Source of the DNA: an uncultured Clostridia bacterium | Lineage (GTDB): Bacteria; Bacillota; Clostridia; Christensenellales; Borkfalkiaceae | Direction of reading: 5' to 3' | Assembly (NCBI GenBank): GCA_944376335.1 | Contig: CALWCH010000001.1 | Location: 124,001 to 188,000 of the forward strand | DNA length: 64,000 nt | Part shown: positions 1 to 9,394 of the stretch, piece by piece | How positions within the stretch are numbered: position 1 is the stretch's first letter | Layout of the letters: every line of letters starts with the position of its first letter | The notes under the pieces: model-generated | Databases searched by the model: none | The model's input: the letters and a program-made list of their open reading frames with translations, nothing else | Told to the model about the DNA's origin: nothing | Program-made: the position numbers and the translations under genes

Positions 1-732
1 GCCACCATCCACGCCGTCAAGGGCCTCGAATTCCGCTGCGTCTTTTTGTGCGGGCTGGAGGAAAACATCATGCCCACCTCGCGCGCCAAGGACTCGCCCG
101 ACGGCATCGAAGAGGAACGGCGGCTCATGTACGTCGCCATCACCCGCGCGCGGGAAAAGCTCTGGCTCACGCGCAGCCGCTCGCGCTATCTCTACGGGCG
201 GCGGGAGCCCACCATCCGCTCGGAATTTATCGACGAGCTCAAGGACGAGCTCGGCATCGAGGACACGAAGGCACGCTACAGCGGCGACTTCGGCGACGAG
301 GACGAGGGCGGCTACGGCTATGGCTACGGCGGCCGCTCCTACGGGCGCTCGTCCTACGGAGCTTACGGCGGCTACGGCGGCTATCAAAGTTCTGCCCCGA
401 GAAGGGTGGGGAGAGCGTCCGAAGAGGACGGCTTCCGCACCTTCGGCAGCGGCAGACCGACCCAAAAGAGCCCCGCGCAAAAGCCGCCCGAAAAGAAAGC
501 GCCCGTCCGCTTCGGCAATGTGGGAAGAATCGCACAGCCCGCCCCCGCGCAGAAGGGCGGAAAGGACGTCTCAAAATTTCAAGAGGGCGTCAAAGTGCGC
601 CATCCCCGCTTCGGCGAGGGCGTCATCACGGGCGTGAGAGGGGCGGGCAATAACGTCATCGTCACCGTCCGCTTTGCCTCTGCGGGAAATAAAGACCTCG
701 CCGCCGCACTCGCACCCTTGGAGATCATCTGA
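1..732 (+). CDS. pcrA: UvrD/PcrA-type DNA helicase, C-terminal part
   Basis: This is the 3' end of an ATP-dependent 3'-5' superfamily 1 helicase used in repair and replication-fork maintenance; the gene starts outside the window. The frame is open from base 1 and begins with TIHAVKGLEF, the motif-V region of UvrD/PcrA, followed by motif VI (ERRLMYVAITRARE). A Gly/Tyr/Ser-rich low-complexity linker follows at about residues 100-125. The last 50 residues (VRHPRFGEGVITGV and on) match the small RNA-polymerase-binding Tudor-like domain at the PcrA C-terminus. It lies 11 bp upstream of ligA, a pairing common in Firmicutes and probably one operon. The protein class is clear; PcrA rather than another UvrD paralogue rests on the ligA linkage and the C-terminal domain. 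Confidence 0.93.
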   Translation, partial: ATIHAVKGLEFRCVFLCGLEENIMPTSRAKDSPDGIEEERRLMYVAITRAREKLWLTRSRSRYLYGRREPTIRSEFIDELKDELGIEDTKARYSGDFGDEDEGGYGYGYGGRSYGRSSYGAYGGYGGYQSSAPRRVGRASEEDGFRTFGSGRPTQKSPAQKPPEKKAPVRFGNVGRIAQPAPAQKGGKDVSKFQEGVKVRHPRFGEGVITGVRGAGNNVIVTVRFASAGNKDLAAALAPLEII

Positions 733-743
733 AAGGAGAGGCT

Positions 744-2687
744 ATGAACCAACGCATGAAGGAGCTCGTCGGCATCCTCAACCGATGGGCATATGAATAC
801 TACGTCTTAGACGCACCCACCGTCTCCGACCGCGAATACGACAAGCTCTACGACGAGCTTCGCGAACTCGAGAAAGAGACGGGCACCGTGCTGCCCGATT
901 CACCCACCCGCCGCGTGGGGGGCGAGCCCGTCAAGGGCTTCGAGCGGCACAAACACATTTCCCGCCTCTACAGCCTCGACAAGGCGGTCACGGAAGAGGA
1001 ACTTGCCGCCTTCTTCACCCGCGTCGAAAAGGCGGCGGATATTTCTCCCACCTACACCGTCGAATATAAGTTCGACGGCCTCACGATGTGCTTAACTTAC
1101 GAAAACGGCCTCTTCGTGCGCGCCGCAACGCGCGGCAACGGCGTCGAGGGGGAGGACGTCACCGCCCAGGCGCTCACCCTGCACAGCTTCCCGCTCTCCA
1201 TTTCCTATAAGGGCACTTTGGAAGTGCGCGGCGAGGCGATCATCCGCCTCTCCGTCCTCGAAAAGTACAACCGCGAGCACCCCGATTCCGAGCTCAAAAA
1301 CGCCCGCAACGCGGCAGCGGGGGCCATCCGCAACCTCGACCCCAAGCAGACGGCGCTCCGCCGCCCCGAAATTATCTTCTACGACGTCAACTTTCGCTCG
1401 ACCGGCATGCCCGCCTCGCAGGAGGACGCCGTCGCCTTCTTAAAAGAGGAGGGCTTCCAGACCTATCCCTTCTTCAAAGTCTGTAAAAGTTACGACGAAG
1501 TGCAGGCCGCCATCGACGAGATCGAGGTGGAGCGCAAGCACATCGACGTTCTCACGGACGGCGCCGTCGTCAAGGTCAACGAGCAGCGCGTCAGGGAAGA
1601 GCTCGGCTATACCGACAAATTCCCGCGCTGGGCGGTCGCCTATAAGTTCGAGGCGGAGGAAGCCGAAACGACTGTCCTCAACGTCTTCTGGCAGGTGGGG
1701 CGGACGGGCAAACTCACCCCCCTCGCCGAGGTGGAGCCCGTCGACCTCGCAGGTGCGACCGTGCGCCGCGCAACGCTGAATAATTACGGCGACCTCATGC
1801 GCAAGGACGTCAAAGTGGGCTCCCGCGTGCTCATCCGCCGCTCCAACGAGGTCATCCCCGAAATTCTGGGCGCCGTCTCCCACACCGAGGGCAGCGTGCC
1901 CGTGCAAAAGCCGACCGTCTGCCCCTACTGCGGCAGCCCCGTGCGCGAAGTGGGCGCCAACCTCTTCTGCTCCAACGAGGGCTGCCCGCCCCGCGTCGTG
2001 CAGAAGCTCACCCACTTCTGCTCCAAGAACGCGATGGACATCGAGGGCCTCTCCGAGCAAACTCTCCAGCTCCTTCTCGAAAAGCGGAACGTCAAAAACT
2101 TCTCCGACCTCTACGGCCTCACCGCGGCGAGCTTCGAAGGCCTCGAGGGCTTCCGCGAGAAGAAGATCGGCAACCTTCTCTCTGCCGTCGACAGAAGCCG
2201 CCACATTCCGCTCGAGCGCTTTCTCTATGCCCTCGGCATCGACGGCATCGGCCGCGTCGCCGCGCGAGACCTTGCCGCCTACGGCTCGGTGGAGGCCGTC
2301 GCCGCCCTGACGCGGGAAGAACTTCTCTCCCTCGAAAACGTGGGCGAAGTCACGGCAAACGCCGTTTTAAGCTACTTTGCAAATGAGGAAAACCGCGCGG
2401 AGCTAGCCCGCCTCAAGGCGGCGGGCGTTGCCCCTTACGTCGAACAGCGGGCAACCGAAGGAGCCTTTGCGGGCGAGAGCGTCGTTTTGACTGGCACCCT
2501 CTCCTCGATGGGCAGGAGCGAGGCACAGCAGCGCATCGAGGCGCTCGGCGGCACCTGCCAAACGAGCGTCACTTCGAAGACCACCCTCGTCATTGCGGGC
2601 GAGAAGGCGGGCAGCAAGTTAGAGAAAGCCAAAAAGCTCAACATTCCCGTCATCAGCGAGGAAGAATTTTTAAAGAGGATCGGCTGA
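744..2687 (+). CDS. ligA: NAD+-dependent DNA ligase LigA
   Basis: It seals nicks in DNA using NAD+ in replication and repair. At 647 aa it has the usual length and full architecture: an N-terminal Ia domain (YYVLDAPTVSDREYD), the adenylation motif KFDG with nucleophile Lys109, an OB-fold, a four-cysteine zinc finger (CPYCGSPV ... CSNEGCP), helix-hairpin-helix repeats (LYALGIDGIGRVAA) and a C-terminal BRCT domain (FAGESVVLTGTLSSMGR). The ATG at 744 has a good AAAGGAG ribosome-binding site and follows pcrA by 11 bp. A strong terminator follows, so the pcrA-ligA unit ends here. Confidence 0.98.
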   Translation: MNQRMKELVGILNRWAYEYYVLDAPTVSDREYDKLYDELRELEKETGTVLPDSPTRRVGGEPVKGFERHKHISRLYSLDKAVTEEELAAFFTRVEKAADISPTYTVEYKFDGLTMCLTYENGLFVRAATRGNGVEGEDVTAQALTLHSFPLSISYKGTLEVRGEAIIRLSVLEKYNREHPDSELKNARNAAAGAIRNLDPKQTALRRPEIIFYDVNFRSTGMPASQEDAVAFLKEEGFQTYPFFKVCKSYDEVQAAIDEIEVERKHIDVLTDGAVVKVNEQRVREELGYTDKFPRWAVAYKFEAEEAETTVLNVFWQVGRTGKLTPLAEVEPVDLAGATVRRATLNNYGDLMRKDVKVGSRVLIRRSNEVIPEILGAVSHTEGSVPVQKPTVCPYCGSPVREVGANLFCSNEGCPPRVVQKLTHFCSKNAMDIEGLSEQTLQLLLEKRNVKNFSDLYGLTAASFEGLEGFREKKIGNLLSAVDRSRHIPLERFLYALGIDGIGRVAARDLAAYGSVEAVAALTREELLSLENVGEVTANAVLSYFANEENRAELARLKAAGVAPYVEQRATEGAFAGESVVLTGTLSSMGRSEAQQRIEALGGTCQTSVTSKTTLVIAGEKAGSKLEKAKKLNIPVISEEEFLKRIG

Positions 2688-2728
2688 GCGCACCCCGCGC
2701 CGCACAGAGAAGGCCGCGAAAATATCCC

Positions 2729-2767
2729 CGCCCCCGCCGCGTGTTCCCGCGCGGCGGGGGCGTTTTT
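2729..2767 (+). terminator. Rho-independent terminator after ligA
   Basis: A 13-bp perfect GC stem (2729-2741 with 2750-2762) and an 8-nt loop are followed by five T residues. Confidence 0.9.
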
Positions 2768-2800
2768 CTCCAAATTCCGCATTCTCTTTCTCAAAAGCAC

Positions 2801-2829
2801 TTGAAAAACGGCGCTAAATGTGCTATAAT
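2801..2829 (+). promoter_or_regulatory. Sigma-A promoter of the yicC-gmk-rpoZ operon
   Basis: TTGAAA at 2801-2806, a 17-bp spacer and TATAAT at 2824-2829. It lies about 50 bp upstream of the yicC start and just after the ligA terminator. Confidence 0.85.
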
Positions 2830-2879
2830 GAGCTATCGCAGAAAATCGGCGCACTGTCGCCGCGGAGGAAGAAAACGAG

Positions 2880-3752
2880 ATGTACAGCATGACAGGCTTC
2901 GGCAAAGGGGAATACCGTGAGGGAGGACTCACCGTCACCGTCGAGTTGAAGTCGGTCAACAATCGCTTTTTGGACCTTTCCGTCAAGTGCCCGCACGCGC
3001 TTTCGGCTTACGAAGAGGACGTCCGCGCCCTGCTTCGCTCCCGCTTTGCCCGCGGCCGCATCGACGCGTTCGTCTCGCTGAGTGACCTTCGCGAAAAGCC
3101 CAAAACGCCCCGCATCGACTTCTCCCTCTTGGAGGGCTACATGAATGCCGCGGGCGAGCTCAAAGAGCGCTTTCCCGCAGCGGAGAACGACATTTCGCTC
3201 TCCTTCCTTCTGCGCCTTCCCGACGTCGTCAAATTCGAAGAGGAAGCGGGGGAAGACGGTGCCTTAAAGCCCGCCCTGCTCTCTGCGTGCGAAAAGGCGG
3301 CCGACGCGCTCGGAAGCATGCGCCTTTCGGAGGGGGAACGATTAAAGCAGGACCTCATCGCCCACGGAAAGGAGATCGCCTCTTTGCGCGACCAGATGCA
3401 AGCGCGCGCCCCGCTCGTTGCCGAGGAATATAGGAAAAAGCTCACCGAGCGCATTCAGGAATACCTGCAGGGCAAGGCAGACGAGACGCGCATCCTAACG
3501 GAAGCCGCCGTCTTTGCCGATAAGTGCAGCATCGACGAGGAACTCACCCGCTTAAAGTCTCACATTCAGGAGCTCTACCGCATTATCGAGGAAGAGACGG
3601 TAGGCAGAAAGCTCGACTTCCTCATTCAGGAATTCAACCGCGAGTGCAACACCGTGTGCAGCAAGAGCAACGATGCCCTTCTCACCTCGCTCGCGCTCAA
3701 GATGAAGAACGAGATCGAAAAGGTACGCGAACAGATCCAGAACCTCGAATAA
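2880..3752 (+). CDS. yicC: YicC/YloC-family endoribonuclease
   Basis: A 290-aa protein with the family N-terminus MYSMTGFGKGEY and ELKSVNNRFLD, and a conserved C-terminal half (KLDFLIQEFNRECNT and SKSNDALL). The family is now regarded as endoribonucleases linked to RNA turnover and stationary-phase survival; that role comes from family knowledge, not this sequence. It is the first gene of a unit with gmk 10 bp downstream, the usual Firmicutes arrangement. The remA-like gene often found between the two is absent. Start chosen at the ATG beginning the conserved N-terminus. Confidence 0.93.
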   Translation: MYSMTGFGKGEYREGGLTVTVELKSVNNRFLDLSVKCPHALSAYEEDVRALLRSRFARGRIDAFVSLSDLREKPKTPRIDFSLLEGYMNAAGELKERFPAAENDISLSFLLRLPDVVKFEEEAGEDGALKPALLSACEKAADALGSMRLSEGERLKQDLIAHGKEIASLRDQMQARAPLVAEEYRKKLTERIQEYLQGKADETRILTEAAVFADKCSIDEELTRLKSHIQELYRIIEEETVGRKLDFLIQEFNRECNTVCSKSNDALLTSLALKMKNEIEKVREQIQNLE

Positions 3753-3762
3753 GAAAAAGACT

Positions 3763-4329
3763 ATGAAGCACAGGCTGTTTATCATCTCCGGCCCCTCGGG
3801 GGTCGGCAAGGGAACGCTCGTCAAACTTCTTTTAAAGGAGAACGAACATCTCGCGCTCTCCATCTCCTGCACGACGAGAAAGCCCCGCGAAGGGGAAAAG
3901 GACGGCGTCGACTACTTCTTTTTATCGCGCGACGAATTTTTGCGGCGCGTCGAAGAGGACGGCTTCCTCGAATACGACGAGCACTTCGGCAACTACTACG
4001 GCACGCCCAAGAGCTTCGTGCGCGAGCAGATGAAGGAGAAATCGGTCATTTTGGAGATCGACGTCGTGGGCGCGCTCAACGTGAAGAACCGCTGCGGGGA
4101 GGAATTTTCCCCCGTGCTCATCCTCGTCATCCCTCCCGACGAAGAGACGCTCATCAAGCGCCTCCAAGGGCGGGCGTCCGAGGACGAAAACGCTCTTCGC
4201 GAACGCCTCGCGCGCGCCAAGTACGAGCTTTCGCTCAAAGACCAATATGACTATGTCGTCGTCAACGACGATCTCGAAGCGACCAAACAGCGCCTTCTGA
4301 AGATCATCCTGGCGGAGAATGAAAAATAA
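3763..4329 (+). CDS. gmk: Guanylate kinase
   Basis: It phosphorylates GMP to GDP with ATP. It is 188 aa, slightly short of the usual ~205. The P-loop GPSGVGKGTL is at residues 9-18, followed by the GMP-binding segment SISCTTRKPREGE and GVDYFFLS. FLEYDEHFGNYYGTP follows the nucleotide-binding pattern of Gmk. It sits between yicC and rpoZ with 10-12 bp gaps, in the same operon. The sequence identifies it without ambiguity. Confidence 0.97.
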   Translation: MKHRLFIISGPSGVGKGTLVKLLLKENEHLALSISCTTRKPREGEKDGVDYFFLSRDEFLRRVEEDGFLEYDEHFGNYYGTPKSFVREQMKEKSVILEIDVVGALNVKNRCGEEFSPVLILVIPPDEETLIKRLQGRASEDENALRERLARAKYELSLKDQYDYVVVNDDLEATKQRLLKIILAENEK

Positions 4330-4341
4330 AGGAGAACGGCT

Positions 4342-4563
4342 ATGATCAATGAACCTTCGGTAGATGCACTCGTCAGAAAACTCGGCTCGGAAGAAAATCC
4401 CGTCAGCCGCTACGAACTTTGCGTGGTCGTTGCCAAGCGCACGCGCCAGATCATCGAACAGATGCAGGCAACGGGCGTCACGGAGCTGCCCGGCAAGCAG
4501 AAGGAGATCGTCCTCGCCTGCCAGGAGATCATGAACGGCAAAGTACACATTGCAAGGGACTAA
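4342..4563 (+). CDS. rpoZ: RNA polymerase omega subunit
   Basis: A 73-aa small subunit that helps RNA polymerase beta' fold and assemble. The N-terminal helix contains SRYELCVVVAKRTRQI, the conserved segment that contacts beta'. The ATG follows a GGAGAA ribosome-binding site. It is the last gene of the yicC operon; a short GC hairpin follows and priA begins 63 bp later. The coaBC gene usually found between rpoZ and priA in Firmicutes is not present. Confidence 0.95.
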   Translation: MINEPSVDALVRKLGSEENPVSRYELCVVVAKRTRQIIEQMQATGVTELPGKQKEIVLACQEIMNGKVHIARD

Positions 4564-4574
4564 TCTCCCCACTC

Positions 4575-4594
4575 GCCCCGTTTTGAAGCGGGGC
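4575..4594 (+). terminator. Weak hairpin between rpoZ and priA
   Basis: A 6-bp GC stem (GCCCCG with CGGGGC) and 8-nt loop, followed by AATTTA rather than a T tract. It may slow or partly end transcription, but read-through into priA is likely. Confidence 0.4.
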
Positions 4595-4626
4595 AATTTA
4601 CTATTCGGAAAAACGAGGAAGGGCGC

Positions 4627-6795
4627 ATGATCGCAGAAGTCATCGTAGACATCGCTCACAGCGAGGTAGACAGGATATTCGATTACGCCTCAGAGGAAGG
4701 CGTTGCGGCGGGCATGCGCGTCACCGTTCCCTTCGGCAGGAGCGTCACCACGGGCTTTGTCATGCGGGTGAAGGAGCAAAGTTCCCTTCCCCCCGAAAAG
4801 CTCAAAAAAGTTTACCGCGTCTTAGACGACGTCCCCGCCCTCAATCCCGAATGTCTCTCCCTTGCCGAAAAGCTCACCCGCCGCTACCGCTGCCCCAAGG
4901 CACTCGTTCTGCGCCTCTTTCTCCCTTCGGAGATGCGCACGGGCAAGGTCTCCGAGCGCTATAAAACAGTTGTCTCGTTTATCGGCGACATCGCCTTCAT
5001 CCCCCCGCGTGCACGAAGGCAAAGGGAGCTCGCCGAATATCTCTTGGAGCACGGCGAGGCGGACTCCGGCCCTCTTCGGGAGGCGTTCGGAAGTGCTTTA
5101 AAGGCGCTCGAAGAGCGCGGCATGCTGCGCCTCGAAAAGCGCCGCGTCTTCCGCGACCCTTACGAAAGTTTAGGGGGGAGCGCCCCTCTCCGCCCGCTCA
5201 CACCCGCGCAGGAAGGGGCGGTCAAAACCATCCAAAACACGCAAAAAACCGTCACCCTCATCCACGGCGTCACGGGGAGCGGCAAAACGGAAATTTACCT
5301 CACCCTCATCGCCCGCGCCTTGGAGAAGGGCAGGAGCGCCATCTTCTTGGTGCCCGAAATTTCCTTAACGCCCCAGATGTTCTCTCAGCTTAGAGCCCGC
5401 TTCGGCACGAGCTGCGCCATCCTGCACAGCGGCCTCTCGGCGGGCGAGCGCTTTGACGAATGGGAGCGCCTGCGCATGGGCGACGCCAAGATCGCCATCG
5501 GCGCGCGTTCCGCCGTCTTTGCCCCCTTGGAAAATGTCGGCGTCATCGTCATCGACGAGGAACACGACGGCAGCTACAGCTCGGAGAGCACCCCGCGCTA
5601 CAACACCTTCGACGTTGCTTTCTTGCGCGCCAAACACAACGGCTGCAAACTCGTCTTGGGCAGCGCGACGCCCTCCGTCGAGACCTACCGCCGCGCCAAG
5701 ATGGGGGAGTTCGAACTCATCACCCTTTCGGAGCGCATCAACCGCCGCCCCATGCCCGAAGTGCGCCTCGTCGATATGCGGCGGGAAGTGAAAAGGGGCA
5801 ACCCCTCGCCCTTCTCGTCCGTCCTTCGGGATCAGATAGAGGAATGTCTCCAAAAGGGCGACCAGGCCATCCTATTCCTCAACCGAAGGGGGTATTCGCA
5901 GACGGTCATCTGCCGCGACTGCGGGTACGTCGCCAAGTGCGAGCACTGCGACGTCTCCCTCACCTATCACAGCGAGGAAAACTGCCTCAAATGCCACTAC
6001 TGCGGCACGAAATATCACATGCTCCCCGCCTGCCCGCAGTGCGGCGGCGTGCACATCAACTACGTCGGCACGGGCACCCAGCGCATCGAGCGCGACCTCA
6101 AAAAGCTCTATCCTTCAGCCCGCATTTTGCGCATGGATAACGACACGACGAGCGGCAAGGAAGGCCACCTCAAAATTCTGCAGCGCTTCTCCCGTCGCGA
6201 GGCGGACATCCTCGTCGGCACGCAGATGGTCGCAAAGGGCCACGACTTCCCGTCCGTCACCCTCGTTGGCATCTTGGATGCCGATATGAGCCTGCACTTC
6301 CCCGACTATCGCAGCGGCGAGCGCACCTTTCAGCTCGTCACGCAGGTCGCGGGCAGGAGCGGGCGCGCGGAAAATAGGGGCGAAGTCGTCCTGCAGACGT
6401 ACGACCCCGAAAACTACATCCTCCGCTATGCGGCCGCCTACGACTACGAGGGCTTCTACGCCCACGAGATCGGCATGCGCGAGGCGATGGCATTCCCGCC
6501 CTTTGCGCGCATCGTGCGCGTGATGGTCACGTCGGCGGACGACAAACTCGCCCTCGCGGCATTAAAAGAAGTCTATACGAGCTTGCAGCGCGTCTATTCG
6601 GAGCAGGCGGAAAAATTCCTCTTCTTCAATAAGATGCACGCGCCCGTCAAACGCATCCAGAATAAATTCCGCTATCAGGTGCTCATGCGCCTCACGGACG
6701 GAGAGCCGCTCCCCGCCATCTACGAAATTGCGGCGGGGGCGAACAGCAAAGATGTCTTAGTCTATGTCGAGGAAAACCCCGGCAATTTGAGTTAA
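4627..6795 (+). CDS. priA: Primosomal protein N' (replication restart helicase PriA)
   Basis: It recognises stalled forks and reloads the replicative helicase. It is 722 aa, near the short end for the family. The N-terminal DNA-binding part includes VPFGRSVTTGFV; the Walker A motif is GVTGSGKTEIYL; the DEEH box is VIVIDEEHDGSY. A cysteine cluster for two zinc ions (CRDCGYVAKCEHC ... CHYC ... CPQCGG) lies inside the helicase domain as expected. Motifs V and VI are seen in TQMVAKGHDFP and QVAGRSGRA. The ATG follows GAGGAAGGGCGC. It heads a tightly packed run through def, fmt, rsmB and rlmN. Confidence 0.97.
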   Translation: MIAEVIVDIAHSEVDRIFDYASEEGVAAGMRVTVPFGRSVTTGFVMRVKEQSSLPPEKLKKVYRVLDDVPALNPECLSLAEKLTRRYRCPKALVLRLFLPSEMRTGKVSERYKTVVSFIGDIAFIPPRARRQRELAEYLLEHGEADSGPLREAFGSALKALEERGMLRLEKRRVFRDPYESLGGSAPLRPLTPAQEGAVKTIQNTQKTVTLIHGVTGSGKTEIYLTLIARALEKGRSAIFLVPEISLTPQMFSQLRARFGTSCAILHSGLSAGERFDEWERLRMGDAKIAIGARSAVFAPLENVGVIVIDEEHDGSYSSESTPRYNTFDVAFLRAKHNGCKLVLGSATPSVETYRRAKMGEFELITLSERINRRPMPEVRLVDMRREVKRGNPSPFSSVLRDQIEECLQKGDQAILFLNRRGYSQTVICRDCGYVAKCEHCDVSLTYHSEENCLKCHYCGTKYHMLPACPQCGGVHINYVGTGTQRIERDLKKLYPSARILRMDNDTTSGKEGHLKILQRFSRREADILVGTQMVAKGHDFPSVTLVGILDADMSLHFPDYRSGERTFQLVTQVAGRSGRAENRGEVVLQTYDPENYILRYAAAYDYEGFYAHEIGMREAMAFPPFARIVRVMVTSADDKLALAALKEVYTSLQRVYSEQAEKFLFFNKMHAPVKRIQNKFRYQVLMRLTDGEPLPAIYEIAAGANSKDVLVYVEENPGNLS

Positions 6796-6805
6796 GGAGG
6801 CAAAT

Positions 6806-7261
6806 ATGATCCGTACCATCGTGCAGATCGGAGACAAAGTTTTGCGCGAGAAGTGCAAACCCGTCGAGAAGTTCGACTCCGAACTTTTTACCCTTCTCGA
6901 CGATATGAAGGAGACCTTAAAGGACGCGCAGGGCGCAGGCCTTGCCGCTCCCCAGGTGGGCGTTCCCATCCGCGCCGTCATCGTCGACGTCGAGGAGGGC
7001 TTCTTCGAATTTATCAACCCCGTCTTTGTCTGGCAGAAGGGGGAGCAGACGGGCCCCGAAGGCTGCCTCTCCGTCAGGGGTAAAGAGGGCGTCGTTACCC
7101 GCCCCAACAAGGTCAAGATCGTCTATAAGGACAGGAACGGCAACCGCTGCTCGCTCGTCGCGCACGACTTCTTCGCCCGCGCCGTCTGCCACGAGCTTGA
7201 CCACTTGGACGGCATCATCTATACCGACAAGGCCGTCCGCGTCTACGACGAGGAGGACTGA
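6806..7261 (+). CDS. def: Peptide deformylase
   Basis: It removes the N-formyl group from nascent proteins using a metal ion. The 151-aa sequence carries all three family motifs: GAGLAAPQVG, EGCLSV (metal-ligand Cys) and HELDHLDG (two ligand His and catalytic Glu). It sits 10 bp after priA with an AAGGAGG ribosome-binding site. Its stop codon overlaps the fmt start by one base, coupling the enzymes that add and remove the formyl group. Confidence 0.98.
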   Translation: MIRTIVQIGDKVLREKCKPVEKFDSELFTLLDDMKETLKDAQGAGLAAPQVGVPIRAVIVDVEEGFFEFINPVFVWQKGEQTGPEGCLSVRGKEGVVTRPNKVKIVYKDRNGNRCSLVAHDFFARAVCHELDHLDGIIYTDKAVRVYDEED

Positions 7262-8187
7262 TGAAACTCATTTTTGCGGGCACGCCCGCCTTCGCGGTGG
7301 AGCCCCTCCAAAAACTGCATTCCGCGTTCGGCGTCTCCGCCGTCTTAACGCGGCCCGACCGCCCGCAGGGCAGAAAGGGCATCTTAACGCCGCCCCCCGT
7401 CAAACAGGCTGCCCTCGAGCTCGGCATTCCCGTCCTTCAGCCCGAGAGCTTAAAGCGCGACCCCTCCGTCCTTTTGCAGGCGGGCGGAGCGCTGCTCGTC
7501 ACCTGCGCATATGGGCAAATTTTAACGCAGGAAGTGCTCGACATGTACCCCTTGGGCGTGTGGAACGTCCACGCGAGCCTGCTGCCCGCCTACCGCGGCG
7601 CGGCGCCCATTCCCCGCGTCATCATGGACGGCTGTAGGGAGACGGGCATCACCATCATGAAGACGAATATCGGGCTCGACACGGGCGACATCTTTCTGCA
7701 GGAAAAGTGCCCCGTCTACGACGAGGACACGCAGGAATCGCTCTCATCCCGCCTCTCGTCACTCGGCGCCGAGCTCATCGTAAAAGCCGTCCGCCGCATT
7801 TTAGAGCACGACGTCACCCTCACCCCGCAGGGGGAGGGCGGCTTCACCTGCAAAAAAGTGGTGCGCACGCAGGTGGACTTTGCAAAGAGCGCGCGCGAAG
7901 TCTCCTGTCTCATCCGCGGCCTTTCGCCCGCCCCGCTTGCGTTCGGCATCTGCCACAATCATACGCTCAACTTCTACTTTGCGCACGAGGAAAAAACGGA
8001 GAGCTCCGCTCCCTTCGGCACCGTGCTCTCGGCATCTCCCAAGGGCGGGCTCGTCATCAAGTGCGGCGAGGGAGCCGTCCGCGTCGTCGAGGTCCAGCCC
8101 TCGGGCGGCAAGCGCATGTCGGTGCGAGACTTCCTCAACGGCAATAAACTAAGAGAGGGCATGCGCTTTGACCAACCCGTTCTATGA
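7261..8187 (+). CDS. fmt: Methionyl-tRNA formyltransferase
   Basis: It formylates initiator Met-tRNA using 10-formyl-tetrahydrofolate. It is 308 aa, the usual length. It starts with KLIFAGTPAFAV and carries the catalytic segment NVHASLLPAYRGAAPI and the folate-site segment ETGITIMKTNIGLDTGDI. The C-terminal OB-like domain that recognises tRNA is intact. ATG overlaps the def stop by one base; its 3' end overlaps the rsmB start by 20 bp. Confidence 0.98.
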   Translation: MKLIFAGTPAFAVEPLQKLHSAFGVSAVLTRPDRPQGRKGILTPPPVKQAALELGIPVLQPESLKRDPSVLLQAGGALLVTCAYGQILTQEVLDMYPLGVWNVHASLLPAYRGAAPIPRVIMDGCRETGITIMKTNIGLDTGDIFLQEKCPVYDEDTQESLSSRLSSLGAELIVKAVRRILEHDVTLTPQGEGGFTCKKVVRTQVDFAKSAREVSCLIRGLSPAPLAFGICHNHTLNFYFAHEEKTESSAPFGTVLSASPKGGLVIKCGEGAVRVVEVQPSGGKRMSVRDFLNGNKLREGMRFDQPVL

Positions 8188-9394
8188 CCCGTACCGCGTC
8201 CTTCTAAAGGTCTACGGCGAGGGCGCGCGCCTCAAACTCGCCCTTTCCAATACCGACCTCGAAGAACTCAACCGCGCCCGCACGGTGAGGACGGTGTACG
8301 GCGTCTTGGAGCATGACGCTTACCTTACCCGCTGCATCGCCGCGTTCGCCCAAAAGACGCCCAAACAGAGCGTGCGCATCCTTCTAAAGATCGCCCTCTA
8401 TACCCTCATCTATCTCGAAAAGCCGCGCTACTACGTCGCCGATACGGCGGTGGAGCTCGTAAAAAAGCTCGGCAAGGGCGGCATGGCGGGCTTCGTCAAC
8501 GCCTTTTTACGCAAGTTCGACGAAGCAAAAGTCACCCTCCCCGCAGGCGCAGAGGGTCTTTCGATTCGCTCCAACTATCCCTTATTCGCCGTCGAGCGCA
8601 TCTTAACGCAGTACGGCGCTCGCGCGGAGAGCATCTTATTTGCAAAGAGCCACGGTGTCACCGTCCGTTTCGAGCGCGGGGAAGAGGCTTACCTCTCCCG
8701 CCCGCACGAAAAAACGCCGTTTGCGCATATGTATATCTTCCCGCACTTTGTGCGCGACGAGGGCTTTTCCCGCGGCGACTACACCTTCCAATCGGTGGGC
8801 TCCGCCGCCATCTGTTCGGTCGTCGAGCCGTGCGAAAACCTGCTCGACGCCTGCGCCGCCCCGGGCGGCAAGAGCGTGCTGCTCGCAAAAAAGTGCAAAC
8901 AAGTGACCGCCTGCGAGCTGCACCCGCACCGCACCGCGCTCATCGAAAGCTACGCTTCCCGTATGGGCACGGAGAACGTCCGCGCCGAGACGTGCGACTC
9001 CACCGTCTTCCGCCCCGATTGGGAAGGGAAATTTCAAGGCGTTCTCTGCGATGTTCCCTGCTCCGGCCTCGGCACACTTTCGGAAAACCCCGACCTCGCC
9101 CTCAACAAGCAGGAAGAGGACTTAAACGGCCTCAACGAAGCGCAGTCTGCCATTCTTTCCAACTGCGCCCGCTACGTCGCCCCGCAGGGGCATCTCTACT
9201 ATTCGACGTGCTCCCTCCTTCGCGAGGAAAACGACGCGATCGTCTCCGCCTTCTTGCAATCTCACCCCGACTTTGAAGTGTGCGCAGCCGACTGCCCGCT
9301 CGCGCATGAAAAAACGGAGTTCGGTCTCCAATTTCTGCCCGACACCGCCTTCGGCGCGGGCTTTTATGTGAGCAAACTCAGGAGGAAGGCATGA
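8168..9394 (+). CDS. rsmB: 16S rRNA m5C967 methyltransferase RsmB
   Basis: An S-adenosylmethionine-dependent enzyme that methylates C967 of 16S rRNA. It is 408 aa, somewhat short. The N-terminal NusB-like domain (about 1-130) is followed by the methyltransferase domain with LLDACAAPGGKSVLLA (cofactor loop), CDVPCSGLGT (motif IV Cys) and YSTCSLLREEN (catalytic Cys). The start is a TTG inside the end of fmt, because the nearby ATG at 8184 is out of frame. Translation is probably coupled to fmt. Confidence 0.95.
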   Translation: MTNPFYDPYRVLLKVYGEGARLKLALSNTDLEELNRARTVRTVYGVLEHDAYLTRCIAAFAQKTPKQSVRILLKIALYTLIYLEKPRYYVADTAVELVKKLGKGGMAGFVNAFLRKFDEAKVTLPAGAEGLSIRSNYPLFAVERILTQYGARAESILFAKSHGVTVRFERGEEAYLSRPHEKTPFAHMYIFPHFVRDEGFSRGDYTFQSVGSAAICSVVEPCENLLDACAAPGGKSVLLAKKCKQVTACELHPHRTALIESYASRMGTENVRAETCDSTVFRPDWEGKFQGVLCDVPCSGLGTLSENPDLALNKQEEDLNGLNEAQSAILSNCARYVAPQGHLYYSTCSLLREENDAIVSAFLQSHPDFEVCAADCPLAHEKTEFGLQFLPDTAFGAGFYVSKLRRKA